Made by a program: the position numbers and the translations under genes
NCBI RefSeq assembly: GCF_023698535.1
Contig: NZ_JALJCL010000016.1
Location: 1-64,000 of the forward strand
DNA: 64,000 nt
Source of the DNA: Halorientalis regularis
GTDB taxonomy: Archaea > Halobacteriota > Halobacteria > Halobacteriales > Haloarculaceae
Direction of reading: 5' to 3'
Notes under the pieces: generated by a model
Told to the model about the DNA's origin: nothing
What the model saw: the letters and a program-made list of their open reading frames with translations, nothing else
Database searches by the model: none
Shown here: piece after piece, positions 42,274-51,886 of the stretch
How the letters are laid out: each line of letters begins with the position of its first letter
How positions within the stretch are numbered: position 1 is the stretch's first letter

Positions 42274-44454
42274 TCAGTTGCGTTCGGCGGCGGCGTTCAC
42301 GCGGTCGGCCGACAGCGCCGACAGGGGTACGCGGTCGGCGTCGAGCGTATCACAGACGAGGTCGGTCACTCCACGGGTCCCGTCCCCGGCGTCCACGAGG
42401 ACGGTCTGGGGGTCCAGCGTGGCCAGTTCGCGGGCGGCCGCGCGTGTCTCTGCGGTCGGACTCCCGTCGGCGACGTTGGCCCGGCCGTCGGTGACCAGCA
42501 CGACGACCGCGGCGTCGGGGTCGGCGCGTTCCAGTACCGTCCGCGCCGACCGGAGGCCGTCGGGCAGGGGTGTCCGGTCGCCCGTCGGGAGGTCCTTGAG
42601 GTGGCGGGCCGCGCGGGTCACACTGTCGGTCGGCGGGAGGATTACCTCGGCCTCGTCGCCAGCCGCCGCGACGAACGCCACCTCGTCGCGGGCCTCGTAT
42701 GCGTCCTGTAATAGTTCCAAGACGGTCCCCTTCGCGGTCCGCATCGCACCGCGCATCGACGCGCTCGCGTCGACGACGAACAGGACCAGTGCCCCCGTAT
42801 CGCCGGCCCGGACCGACTGCCGGAGGTCGCGGGACTCGACCGCGGATCCGCCTCTCTGGGCTGCCGCCCGCACGGAGGCCGCTGCGTCGATACCGTCGCT
42901 CCCGTCGGTCCGAGTCGTCCGCACGCGGGCCCCCTCGGCGTCGGGACTCGGGGTCGAGCGTGCGCGCGAGCCATCGCCACCCGCCTGGCTCTGATCCAGA
43001 GAGTCGGCGGGAGACAGGTCCGGCGCGGCGGCGTCCCCGACTTCCGCGCGTCGCTGGCCGGGGAGCAGCGGCGTGGCCGGCGTGGCGTCGTCTTCGTCGT
43101 CGTCGTCCGAATCGGTCCCGGACTCCTGTTCGTGGTCACCGGGCTCGCCGTCACCGGTCGTGTCGCCGTCGGCGGTCCGTGGGGGGTGTCCGTCCCGGCC
43201 GCCACCGCCATCGGCGGAATCCCGCCCATCGGAGGGATCGCCGTCGCTATCGCTGTCGCCGGATCGGTCGCCCCCCTCGCCGTCGGCCGGTTCGGGTCCG
43301 TCGGATTCCGGTCCGTTCTCGCCGGCCCCGGCGTCCGTCGATTCTTCGGGACGCTCCTGGTCCGCGTCGGGCTCGCTCCCGTCGTCCGCCGTCCCGTCCG
43401 GATCGTCGCCGTCGGCCTCCTCGCCGTCCTCGAAGTGATCGTCGAGAACGTCCTCCGGGTCGGGCGCGTCCTCGAAGGGCCGGGACTGGAGGCGGTGCGG
43501 GAGGGCCAGTTCGGCGGCCCGGCGCACGTCGGATTCGATCACCCTTGCGCGGCCATCGAGCGCTGCGAGCGCCCGGGCCGCCCGCGCCGTGGCGATGTCC
43601 CCACGGTGGCCGTCGACGCCCGCGTCACGACACACCTCGGCGATGTCGGCCGCGAACTCGTCGGGCAGCACCACGTCCGCAATGGCGTCCCGCGCCCGTC
43701 GGAGTCGAGCGGCGGGGTCGGCATCTGTCTCTGCCGTCGAGGATTCGCCGAGCGCCTGCCGGATGATCGCCACGCGGTCCTCGATCTCCCGACAGCCCGT
43801 CACCGTGGCCTGGAGGGCAAAGCGGTCGCGCAACTGCGGCCTGAGGTCGCCCTCCTCGGGGTTCATCGTCCCGACCAGGGTAAACTCCGCGGGGTGGCTG
43901 ACGCTCACGCCGTCGCGCTCGACGCGGTTGACGCCGCTGGCCGCCGCGTCCAGCAACACGTCCACCAGGTGATCGTCCAGCAGGTTCACTTCGTCTACGT
44001 AGAGGATACCGCGGTTCGCCCGTGCCAGCAGCCCCGGTTCGAACTCCGAGTTGCCGTCGAGGGCATCTTCCACGGAGAGCGTCCCGACCACCCGATCCCG
44101 GGTCGCGCCGAGCGGGAGCGTGACGAGCGGAACGGGTCGTGTCTCGACTGGGGGATCGTCGCGGTCCCGGCAGTCCGCGCACTGCCCAGTGGGATCGTCG
44201 GGCGGACAGCCGTACGGGCAATCGGCGACCGCACGTTGCTCGGGGAGGAGGTCCGCCAGCGCCCGGACGGCCGTCGACTTGGCCGTCCCCTTCTCCCCGG
44301 ACACGAGCAGTCCGTCGAGGTCGTCGTTCGCCGCGACGACGAGTAAAGCCTGCTTGAACTCCGTCTGCCCGACGATCTCGCCGAACGCCGGCCGGTTGGC
44401 CCCGCGCCCGGCCCGGGCCTGCGAAGCTTTTTTGCCGTCGCCGTAATCAACCAT
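42274..44454 (-). CDS. ChlI/ChlD fusion, AAA+ and VWA partner of CobN
   Basis: 726 residues. Residues about 20-360 form the ChlI-type AAA+ ATPase (Walker A SGEKGTAKST, Walker B YVDEVNLLDD, sensor region GTMNPEEG). A zinc-like pair of CPYGCPP and CADC is inserted after Walker A. An acidic Pro/Asp/Glu linker of about 150 residues leads to a ChlD-type VWA domain with the MIDAS motif DASASMRG and later TDGRAN. In archaea this fusion replaces CobS/CobT as ATPase of the cobaltochelatase CobN. It is divergent from cobN, with only 34 bp between start codons. Confidence 0.9.
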   Translation of the reverse strand: MVDYGDGKKASQARAGRGANRPAFGEIVGQTEFKQALLVVAANDDLDGLLVSGEKGTAKSTAVRALADLLPEQRAVADCPYGCPPDDPTGQCADCRDRDDPPVETRPVPLVTLPLGATRDRVVGTLSVEDALDGNSEFEPGLLARANRGILYVDEVNLLDDHLVDVLLDAAASGVNRVERDGVSVSHPAEFTLVGTMNPEEGDLRPQLRDRFALQATVTGCREIEDRVAIIRQALGESSTAETDADPAARLRRARDAIADVVLPDEFAADIAEVCRDAGVDGHRGDIATARAARALAALDGRARVIESDVRRAAELALPHRLQSRPFEDAPDPEDVLDDHFEDGEEADGDDPDGTADDGSEPDADQERPEESTDAGAGENGPESDGPEPADGEGGDRSGDSDSDGDPSDGRDSADGGGGRDGHPPRTADGDTTGDGEPGDHEQESGTDSDDDDEDDATPATPLLPGQRRAEVGDAAAPDLSPADSLDQSQAGGDGSRARSTPSPDAEGARVRTTRTDGSDGIDAAASVRAAAQRGGSAVESRDLRQSVRAGDTGALVLFVVDASASMRGAMRTAKGTVLELLQDAYEARDEVAFVAAAGDEAEVILPPTDSVTRAARHLKDLPTGDRTPLPDGLRSARTVLERADPDAAVVVLVTDGRANVADGSPTAETRAAARELATLDPQTVLVDAGDGTRGVTDLVCDTLDADRVPLSALSADRVNAAAERN

Positions 44455-44488
44455 ACTTGCGTTAAGTAAACAGAGGTTTAACAACGTT

Positions 44489-47400
44489 ATGCCGAAGATC
44501 GGCTTATACACTGCGACGGAGAACGAACTGGGCGCGGTCCAGCGCGCGGCCGCGGAGGTCGAGACCGACCTGGTCGTGCGCTCGGACGGAGACCTCGACG
44601 ACGTGGCCGACGTGGACGCGTTCGTCGACGAATTGACCGACGCGACGGCGGTGGTGTTCTGGTTGCACGGCGGCCAGGACAGCATGCCGGGCTACGACCA
44701 CGCCCGCGACCGACTGGCGGAGGCGGGCGTCCCGCTGATCGTCGAGTCGACCGGCGACGCCTTCGCCCGCGAGGACACGACGGTCGCCAGCGCCGAACGG
44801 GAGCGGGTCTGTGACTATCTCGAACGGGGTGGCACGGCCAACGTCGCCAACTGTCTGCGCTATCTCTCGGCTACGTACGCGACCGACGCCGACCCGGCCT
44901 ACGACGATCCCGTGGACCTCCCGACCGAGGGCGTCTACCATCCCGATCACCCGGCGGCGAGCTACGACGAACTCGTCGAGACCTTCGATCCCGACGCGCC
45001 GACCGTCGCCATCTGGTTCTACGAGTCCCACTGGACACACGAGAACACGCGCTACGTCGACGCGCAGGTCCGGGCCGTCGAGGCCCAGGGCGCGAACGCG
45101 CTCCCGATCTTCTGTGAGCCCGCCACCGACGCCGACGGCCAGTGGGACGCCGAACGCGTCACCGAGGAGTGGTTGCTGGACGCTCGCGGCGAGTCCGTCG
45201 TCGACGCCGTACTCTCCTCGTTCATGTTCTCGCTGTCGATGGACGAGCGGGGCCGCAGTGCCGACGACGAGGGCGACGCCGAAGACGTGTTCCTCGACAA
45301 ACTGGGCGTTCCAGTCATCCAGACCGTGACGACGATGCGCTCGCGGTCGCGCTACGAGGCCAGCGACACCGGCGTGATGGGTTTCGAACTCGCGCTCTCC
45401 GTCGCGCTCCCGGAGTTCGACGGCAACGTAATCACGCACCCGATCAGCGGCAAGGAGCGGACCGACGACACCGCGGACATCGGGAGCGCCCCGAAACAGC
45501 ACTTCCCCATCGACGACCGCGTGGACCACGCCGCCCGGCTGGCGGTCAACTGGGCCGAACTGCGCCACACTCCGAACGAGGACAAGCAGGTCGCCGTCGT
45601 CCTCCACAACTACCCGCCCAGCGACGACGGCATCGGGACCGCCTTCGGCCTCGACAGCCCAGAGAGCACGGTGAATCTCCTGGACGAACTCCGCGCCCGC
45701 GGGTACGATATGGGCGGCGACGTTCCGACGGACGGGCAGTCGCTGATCGACGACCTCACCGCCCAGCTGACGCTGGACGACCGCTGGGTCGCCCCCGAGG
45801 ACGTGCGGGAGTTGTCCGTCGACACGGTCGCGCCCGACCGGTACACTGACTGGTTCGCCGAGTTAGACGAGCGGTTCCGCGAGAACGTCGTCGACGAGTG
45901 GGGCGAGGCCCCCGACCGACCCTTCGCCATCCCGGGCGTCGAGTTCGGGAACGTCCTCGTCACCGTCCAGCCCCCGCGCGGGTTCGGCATGGACCCCTCG
46001 AAAGTGTACCACGATTCGGACCTCCAGCCACCCCACGACTACGTGGCCTTCTACGAGTGGCTCAAGCGGGAGTTCGCCGCCGACGCCGTCGTCCACCTCG
46101 GCACCCACGGCAGTCTGGAGTGGTTGCCGGGCAAGACCGTCGGGCTTGACGGCGAGAGCGCGCCCGACCAGTTGATCGACGCGGTGCCCAACATCTATCC
46201 CTACATCATCAACAACCCCGGCGAGGGCACGCAGGCCAAGCGCCGCTCCTACGCGGCCGTCGTGGACTACCTCACGCCGGTGATGAGCAACGCCGGGACC
46301 TACGACGACCTGGCCGACCTGGAGGAACTCGCGGATCGGTACCGTGAAGCCGGGATGGAGGACGCCCGCACGGACGACGGCGAGGCGCTGGCCGACCGCA
46401 TCCGCGAGACGGTGGACGACCTCGACCTCGCGGTCGAACTCGGGATCGCCGGCGAGATCGACGAGAAGGCGGATGTTCGCGGGCCCGACGAGGCCGGGTC
46501 GACGCTGGCGGCGGGCGAGGTCGATGGTGCGGACCTCGACATCGACGAACTCGTCGAGCGCATCCACGAGTACCTCACGGACGTGAAGACGACCCAGATC
46601 CGGCTCGGCCTGCACACGATGGGTGAGCCGCCCGAGGACGACCGCCTGACCGAGTACCTGGTCGCGCTCACGCGGCTGGACAACCCCGGCGGGCCGAGCC
46701 TCCGGGAAGCCGTCGCCGGCGTCCTCGGGGTCGACTACCAGCGGATGCTCGACGAGCCCGGGACCTACGACGAGGACCTGGGGATGACCTACGCGCAGGC
46801 GGCCGACGAGGTGTACGAGACCAGCCTCGACCTCGTGGGGACGCTGGCCGACCACGGGTTCGACGTGCCCGAGAGTGAGGCCGGGGGCGACAGCGAGGTC
46901 AACATGAACCTGCTCGTGGTCGACATCGACCCGCTCGGGGACGCCCGCGTGCAGTCGGGCGCACACGAGGCCCTGCGGGAGGCGCTGGCCTTTATTTGCG
47001 AGGAGGCCGCGCCACGCGTCGCCGGTGCGAGCGAGGAGATTCCCCGCACCGCCGACGCGCTGGCCGGCGAGTACGTGCCGCCGGGCGGTTCGGGCGCACC
47101 GACGCGAGGCGGCGTCGACCTGCTCCCGACCGCGCGGAACTTCTACACGCTCGACCCCCGGAAGGTCCCGGCCAAGAGCGCGTGGGACGTGGGCCGCGAG
47201 GTGGCCGACGGCGTGGCCGAGCGCCACCGCGAAGATGAGGGCGAGTACCCCGAAGAGATCGGCGTCGTCGCGTGGGGCACGCCGACCGTCCGGACGCGCG
47301 GCGAGACCATCGCGCAGGTGCTCGCCCTGATGGGCGTCGAACCGCAGTGGACCGACGCGGGCCGCGTGGACGGCGTGGAGCCGATCCCGCTCGAGGAACT

Positions 47401-48385
47401 CGACAGGCCGAGAATCGACGTGACGACCCGCGTCTCCGGCCTGTTCCGGGACGCCTTCCCCGCGGCGGCAGGCGTCATCCACGACGCCGTCGACGCCGTG
47501 GTCGACCTGGACGAACCCCACGACCGAAACTACGTCAAAAAACACGTCGAGGAAGAGGCCGACGAACTCGAATCGGAGGGCCTCGACGCGAGCGAGGCCC
47601 GCGACGCCGCGAAACACCGCGTCTTCACGACCCGGCCGGGCGGCTACGGCGCGGGGACGAACAAGGCCGTCGACGAGGGGAACTGGGACGACCGGGGCGA
47701 CCTCGCCGACGTGTACGTCCAGTGGGGCGGCTACGCGATGGGGTCGCGGGGCAAGGTCAGCGAGGCCCACGACGCCTTCGAGCGCCGTCTCGGCAACGTC
47801 GACGCCACCGTCAAGATCGAGGACACGGCCGAGCAGGACGAGTTCGACTCCTCGGACTGGTACGCCTTCCACGGCGGATTCATCACCGCCGTCGCCGAGA
47901 CCAGCGGCGAGGAACCGGCCTCGTACGTCGGCGACTCGGCCGACCCCGACAACGTCGACGTGTACACCAACGAGGAGAAAGTCCGGAAGGCGATGCGCGC
48001 TCGCGTCCTCAACCCCGAGTGGATCGAGTCGATGGAAGAACACGGCTACAAGGGCGCGGGCGACCTCTCGACCACCGTCGACGTGGTGCTGGGCTGGGAC
48101 GCCACCACCGGTGTCGTCTCCGACCACCTCTGGGAAGACGTGGCCGAGAAGTTCGCCTTCGACGAGGAGCGCCAGGACTGGCTGAAAGAGGTGAACCCCT
48201 GGGCGCTCGATTCGATCACCGACACCCTGCTGGAGGCCATCGAGCGCGGTCTCTGGGACGCCGACGAAGCCACCGAAGATCAGTTGCGCGATCTGAACCT
48301 CGACGTGGACGGTGATCTGGAGGCGCGTGCAGCTGCGGACAGAGCCGGTCGCGATTCGGAGGAGGTGACCAGCGATGACGACTGA
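44489..48385 (+). CDS. cobN: CobN, cobaltochelatase large subunit
   Basis: 1298 residues, the full family length. CobN/BchH signatures include VHLGTHGSLEWLPGKTVGL near 533, YPYIINNPGEGTQAKRRSYAAVVDYLTPVM near 570, and FTTRPGGYGAGTNKAVDEGNW near 1049. CobN inserts cobalt into hydrogenobyrinic acid diamide in the late-insertion pathway, using ATP hydrolysis by the ChlI/ChlD protein encoded divergently. Its presence beside CbiX is a pathway puzzle (see findings). The last 11 nt overlap cbiC. Confidence 0.95.
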   Translation: MPKIGLYTATENELGAVQRAAAEVETDLVVRSDGDLDDVADVDAFVDELTDATAVVFWLHGGQDSMPGYDHARDRLAEAGVPLIVESTGDAFAREDTTVASAERERVCDYLERGGTANVANCLRYLSATYATDADPAYDDPVDLPTEGVYHPDHPAASYDELVETFDPDAPTVAIWFYESHWTHENTRYVDAQVRAVEAQGANALPIFCEPATDADGQWDAERVTEEWLLDARGESVVDAVLSSFMFSLSMDERGRSADDEGDAEDVFLDKLGVPVIQTVTTMRSRSRYEASDTGVMGFELALSVALPEFDGNVITHPISGKERTDDTADIGSAPKQHFPIDDRVDHAARLAVNWAELRHTPNEDKQVAVVLHNYPPSDDGIGTAFGLDSPESTVNLLDELRARGYDMGGDVPTDGQSLIDDLTAQLTLDDRWVAPEDVRELSVDTVAPDRYTDWFAELDERFRENVVDEWGEAPDRPFAIPGVEFGNVLVTVQPPRGFGMDPSKVYHDSDLQPPHDYVAFYEWLKREFAADAVVHLGTHGSLEWLPGKTVGLDGESAPDQLIDAVPNIYPYIINNPGEGTQAKRRSYAAVVDYLTPVMSNAGTYDDLADLEELADRYREAGMEDARTDDGEALADRIRETVDDLDLAVELGIAGEIDEKADVRGPDEAGSTLAAGEVDGADLDIDELVERIHEYLTDVKTTQIRLGLHTMGEPPEDDRLTEYLVALTRLDNPGGPSLREAVAGVLGVDYQRMLDEPGTYDEDLGMTYAQAADEVYETSLDLVGTLADHGFDVPESEAGGDSEVNMNLLVVDIDPLGDARVQSGAHEALREALAFICEEAAPRVAGASEEIPRTADALAGEYVPPGGSGAPTRGGVDLLPTARNFYTLDPRKVPAKSAWDVGREVADGVAERHREDEGEYPEEIGVVAWGTPTVRTRGETIAQVLALMGVEPQWTDAGRVDGVEPIPLEELDRPRIDVTTRVSGLFRDAFPAAAGVIHDAVDAVVDLDEPHDRNYVKKHVEEEADELESEGLDASEARDAAKHRVFTTRPGGYGAGTNKAVDEGNWDDRGDLADVYVQWGGYAMGSRGKVSEAHDAFERRLGNVDATVKIEDTAEQDEFDSSDWYAFHGGFITAVAETSGEEPASYVGDSADPDNVDVYTNEEKVRKAMRARVLNPEWIESMEEHGYKGAGDLSTTVDVVLGWDATTGVVSDHLWEDVAEKFAFDEERQDWLKEVNPWALDSITDTLLEAIERGLWDADEATEDQLRDLNLDVDGDLEARAAADRAGRDSEEVTSDDD

Positions 48386-49082
48386 TGGCTCAAATTTCGA
48401 GGAGTACGCCGACCTCGGCGCGACCACCGAGGACGCCATGGAGATCGCCGAGACGTCGATGGATCGCGTGCGCGAACTCGTTCCCGACGAGACGCTCGCG
48501 GACCGCATCCGCCAGAAATCGGTCCACGCGACCGGCGATCCCGAGTTCCAGCACCTCGTCCGGTTCACCGGCGCAACCGACGACGAACCCGTCGTCGCCG
48601 GCGCGCGGGCAGTCGCCGACGAACGGCCCATCGTCACCGACATCACGATGGTCAAATCGGGCATCACCGGTCGCGGGCACGACTGCCCGGTCCGGAAGGC
48701 CATCGGCAACGGCGCGGACCTCGCGGCCGAGACCGGGATGACCCGCACCGCCGCCTCGGTCCTCGAACTCGACCGCGAGGGCGTCTACGACGACGCGATT
48801 GCCGTCGTCGGCAACGCTCCGACGGCGGCGCTCGCGCTGGCCGACTGCATCGAGGACGGGACGAGACCTGCCGTCGTCGTCGCGACGCCCGTGGGATTCG
48901 TCAAGGCCGCCGAGAGCAGGAAACGGCTCCGCGAGGTGGCCGCCGAACACGGCGTAGCCGCGATCACGAACGTCGGCCGCCGGGGCGGGAGCGGCCTCGC
49001 CGCGGGGCTGACGAACGAACTCGTCCACGTCGCCAGCGATCACCGCAACGGCGAACTGACGAACGGCGATCTGGACCGATGA
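48375..49082 (+). CDS. cbiC: CbiC, cobalt-precorrin-8 methylmutase
   Basis: 235 residues. The catalytic His is in SVHATGDPEFQHLVRF near 48, and IVTDITMVKSGITGRGHDCPVRKAIG and VVGNAPTAALALADCIEDGTRPAVVVATPVGFVKAAESR are the CbiC/CobH signatures. It shifts the methyl group from C11 to C12, giving cobyrinate or hydrogenobyrinate. The start overlaps cobN and its end overlaps cbiE (ATGA). Confidence 0.94.
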   Translation: MTTDGSNFEEYADLGATTEDAMEIAETSMDRVRELVPDETLADRIRQKSVHATGDPEFQHLVRFTGATDDEPVVAGARAVADERPIVTDITMVKSGITGRGHDCPVRKAIGNGADLAAETGMTRTAASVLELDREGVYDDAIAVVGNAPTAALALADCIEDGTRPAVVVATPVGFVKAAESRKRLREVAAEHGVAAITNVGRRGGSGLAAGLTNELVHVASDHRNGELTNGDLDR

Positions 49083-49861
49083 GCGACGCCGAGGACGACG
49101 GCTACGACCTCGATTCGGGCCCCGATCCGGCCGCGGTCGCCGCGAGCAAGCCGGAGCCGGTCGATCCCGAGAACCCGATCCACGCCGTCGGCATCGGGCC
49201 CGGCAACCCCGAGTTCCTGACGCCACGGGGGCGACGGGCCGTCGCCGAGGCCGACGTGGTCGTCGGGTTCGAGACTGTGATCGAGTTCGTCGCCGACCTG
49301 ACCGACGCCGACACGCTGACCTGTGGCTACCGCGACGAGGGCGAGACGCTGGCCCGGTTCGCCGACCGCGTCGCGGGTGGCGACCGCGGCACGGCAGTCC
49401 TGATGGGTGACCCGAACCACTCGGGATACCAGTTCCTCGGCAAGGTCGAGCGTGCCGCCGAGGCGGCCGGTGTGGGCCCGGTGCGAGCCGTGCCCGGTAT
49501 CTCGGCGCTCCAGGTAGCGGCCTCGCGCGCCCGGACGCCGATGGAGGACAGCGAGTTCGTCACACTGCACAAGAGCGGCGACCTGTCGGCCGACCTCGAA
49601 CGGCTCCGGAGTGCGGTCGGGGCGCGCCACCTGCTCGTCCTGCCCCGGCCCTACGACCTGATGCCCGGCGACGTGGCCGCCGACCTCCTCGACACCGGCG
49701 CGGGACCCGATCTGCCGGCGCTCGTGCTCGAACGATTGACCCACGACGGCGAGTCGATCGCGGAGACGACCCTCGGGTCACTGGCGGAGCAGGCCGGCGG
49801 TGACGGACCCGAGGACACCCCGTTCTCGGACCTGTCGGTGCTGGTCGTGCGGCGAAAGTAG
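49079..49861 (+). CDS. cbiE: CbiE, cobalt-precorrin-7 C5-methyltransferase
   Basis: 260 residues. After an acidic leader of about 30 residues, AVGIGPGNPEFLTPRGRRAVAEADVVVGF and VLMGDPNHSGYQFLGKVERAA are the CbiE signatures, and VPGISALQVAASRARTPMEDSEFVTLHKSG follows. It acts with CbiT to complete the precorrin-6B to -8 step. The pair is encoded in different operons here. Confidence 0.92.
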   Translation: MSDAEDDGYDLDSGPDPAAVAASKPEPVDPENPIHAVGIGPGNPEFLTPRGRRAVAEADVVVGFETVIEFVADLTDADTLTCGYRDEGETLARFADRVAGGDRGTAVLMGDPNHSGYQFLGKVERAAEAAGVGPVRAVPGISALQVAASRARTPMEDSEFVTLHKSGDLSADLERLRSAVGARHLLVLPRPYDLMPGDVAADLLDTGAGPDLPALVLERLTHDGESIAETTLGSLAEQAGGDGPEDTPFSDLSVLVVRRK

Positions 49862-49873
49862 GGCTGAAGGCGC

Positions 49874-51052
49874 TCAGAGACCGAATATCGGGACCAACCG
49901 GAAGGTGAGGTACGCGCCGACCGTCGCGATGGCGGGCACGATGTTCTGCATCAGGACGACGCGCGCGGTCGTCGCGGGGTCGAACAGGTCCCCCGCACTG
50001 GGGATGTCTTCGGGTTCTTCTTCGCCGATGGGCGGTAACTCTTCCCCGGGTTCGTCGGCGGCCAGCGCCTCGACGGTGACCGGCGGCGCTTCCTCCTTCC
50101 TGACGGCCTCTGGAACGGTCATCGGTCGGGTGGCTCGTCCCCACCCGAGTCCGACGATGGACATCGTGGCGATGATGACGAAACTGGCGGGAATCCCGAG
50201 GATCGAGAGGAAGACGACGAGCGTCGAACTGACCGAGGCGACGACGATAGCGGCCGTCAACGGCAGTTCCGTGATGTCACTGCCCATCGTCTCCAGCGTC
50301 CGCCGGGCGATGGTGAACGCCCCGATAGCCACGGCGATCCCGCCGAGGATGATCGCCGGGTCCATCGCCAGTTCACCGCTCCCGACCAGTGGCGCGACGG
50401 CGTTGGCGATGTTCGAGGTCCCGGAGCTGAAGGCCATCAAACAGCCGATCGCCACGACGGTGATCGTCCCGACCAGCTCCCTGCGGTTGGTCGTTCGATG
50501 GAGGTGGGGTATCGGAAGAACTCCCGAGCGGTCCCAGTCGAACAGCGGCCCCTCGCTGCGCTCCATCGCGACCAGCTGGTTGAGCCGCGCGTAGAAGTAG
50601 CGGCCGATGATCAGCGACACCCAGAACCCGATGATCGGCGAGACGACCCACCAGGTGACGATCTCCCCCATGACCACTAGATCGAGCACGTCGCCGGCCA
50701 GCGCCAGGCCTGCGATCGCGCCCACGGCAGTCATCGACGTCGACGCCGGCACGCCGAAGACGTTCCCGACGAGCAGGGCGATTCCGATGAAAAACAGGAC
50801 GGCGATGGACGTTTCGAGCGTGAACACGCCGGTGTTTGTCACCAGCTCCGTCCCGAGTTTCGTCACGACGTTCCGGCCGATGGTCCAGGCCCCGAGGAAG
50901 AAAAACAGGCCCATCAGCGCCGCCGCGCCCGTCTTCGAGATCGCGTCCGCACCGACGGCCGGCCCGAACGCGGGCCCCGTGGTCGAACCGCCGATGTTGT
51001 ACGCGACGAACATCGCCACGAGGACGCCGATCACGAGCAGTAGCGCGACCAT
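49874..51052 (-). CDS. PiT-family inorganic phosphate transporter
   Basis: 392 residues with about ten helices. Both family signatures are present: VAYNIGGSTTGPAFGPAVGADAIS near the N-terminus, followed by GVPASTSMTAVGAIAGLALAG, and the second-half copy FSSGTSNIANAVAPLVG. A cytoplasmic acidic loop (about 320-365) separates the last helices. The first signature reads YNIGG where many transporters have AND/TNG; specificity could differ, for example sulfate. I took the ATG at 51050-51052, which overlaps the stop of the upstream repeat protein by 1 nt (TGATG). Confidence 0.88.
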   Translation of the reverse strand: MVALLLVIGVLVAMFVAYNIGGSTTGPAFGPAVGADAISKTGAAALMGLFFFLGAWTIGRNVVTKLGTELVTNTGVFTLETSIAVLFFIGIALLVGNVFGVPASTSMTAVGAIAGLALAGDVLDLVVMGEIVTWWVVSPIIGFWVSLIIGRYFYARLNQLVAMERSEGPLFDWDRSGVLPIPHLHRTTNRRELVGTITVVAIGCLMAFSSGTSNIANAVAPLVGSGELAMDPAIILGGIAVAIGAFTIARRTLETMGSDITELPLTAAIVVASVSSTLVVFLSILGIPASFVIIATMSIVGLGWGRATRPMTVPEAVRKEEAPPVTVEALAADEPGEELPPIGEEEPEDIPSAGDLFDPATTARVVLMQNIVPAIATVGAYLTFRLVPIFGL

Positions 51053-51693
51053 CAGTTCCACCTGTCTTCGTCGAGGTCGTCCACTGATTCGTCGTCCGTC
51101 GCTTCATCGTCGGCCGCCGATTCGTCGCCATCGGCCAGTTTCCCGTCGCCCTCCAGTTGTTCTTCGAGCGTCTCCTCGACCGTCTCGGTTACCTTCTCCT
51201 CGACAGCCTCGCCGACCGTCTCTTCGACCGTCTCACCGACCGTCTCCTCGACGGTTTCGCCCACGGTCTCTTCGACCGTCTCTCCGACCTTCTCCTCGAC
51301 CGCCTCGCCGACCTTTTCTTCGACGGTTTCACCCACGGTCTCCTCGACGGTTTCGCCGACAGTCTCCTCGACGGTTTCGCCGACAGTCTCCTCGACGGTT
51401 TCGCCGACGGTATCCTCGACTGTCTCGTCGACGGTCTTTTCGACCGTTTCACCGACTTTCTCTTCGACCGTCTCGTCGACAGTCTCCTGAACGGTCTCTT
51501 TGACCGCCGTGGTCATCCAGTCCGGGTCGAACCGGGCCATCTTCCAGACGACGTGGATGAGATAGGAAAGCAGGACGCCGAACCCGAAAGCCAGCCCGAC
51601 GGCGTTGTCGACGACCACGATCAGCGCCACTGAAAGGGCGATCAGCAGGCCGTAGGTCAGGTCGACGATCGAGTCGACACGGCTCGGGTTCAC
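51052..51693 (-). CDS. Membrane-anchored protein with 29 tetrapeptide repeats
   Basis: 213 residues starting at GTG 51691-51693. Two helices (about 11-29 and 31-50) are followed by about 29 units of the pattern x-E-T-V (residues 65-180: QETV, DETV, EEKV, GETV, EETV and so on) and an Asp/Glu-rich tail. Spacing of Val every four residues should give one long, highly charged helix with a slowly twisting hydrophobic stripe, suited to multimerisation. Its stop is coupled to the PiT start, so it may act as an accessory subunit, in the place where other PiT genes have a PhoU-like partner. Confidence 0.8.
   Translation of the reverse strand: MNPSRVDSIVDLTYGLLIALSVALIVVVDNAVGLAFGFGVLLSYLIHVVWKMARFDPDWMTTAVKETVQETVDETVEEKVGETVEKTVDETVEDTVGETVEETVGETVEETVGETVEETVGETVEEKVGEAVEEKVGETVEETVGETVEETVGETVEETVGEAVEEKVTETVEETLEEQLEGDGKLADGDESAADDEATDDESVDDLDEDRWN
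51154..51501 (-). repeat. 12-bp/24-bp coding tandem repeat
   Basis: Imperfect tandem repeat encoding the xETV tetrapeptides. Units are 12 bp, often grouped in pairs of 24 bp (GETVEETV). Codons vary among copies, so the repeat is old enough to have drifted but is under selection at the protein level. Confidence 0.85.
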
Positions 51694-51886
51694 GGCTCAC
51701 CCGCCCATGGTGTACACAGTTGCGGGACGGGAGCGCGTTGCTGGGTGCCGGTTCGCGAAAGATACACGTATAAATTGTCCGAGGAGGCCACGATTCAAGA
51801 GTGTTAGCAAAGCCGCCCGAGCGTTGAGGGCGGACGGTCGACGATCTACGCCCGACGGACCGGCGAGGAGGCGACTACGGAAGCCA

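Noticed and set aside
44455..44488. Possible cobalamin riboswitch between chlI/D and cobN
   Set aside because: Only 34 bp separate the start codons, too short for the aptamer; no B12-box pattern seen.
45863..48748. 961-codon open frame antisense to cobN
   Set aside because: Shadow of cobN; composition rich in Val, Arg and His with no domain pattern.
51154..51501. Tandem repeat as possible CRISPR array or centromere-like iterons
   Set aside because: Units are 12/24 bp, in frame, with synonymous drift; protein-level repeat explains it.
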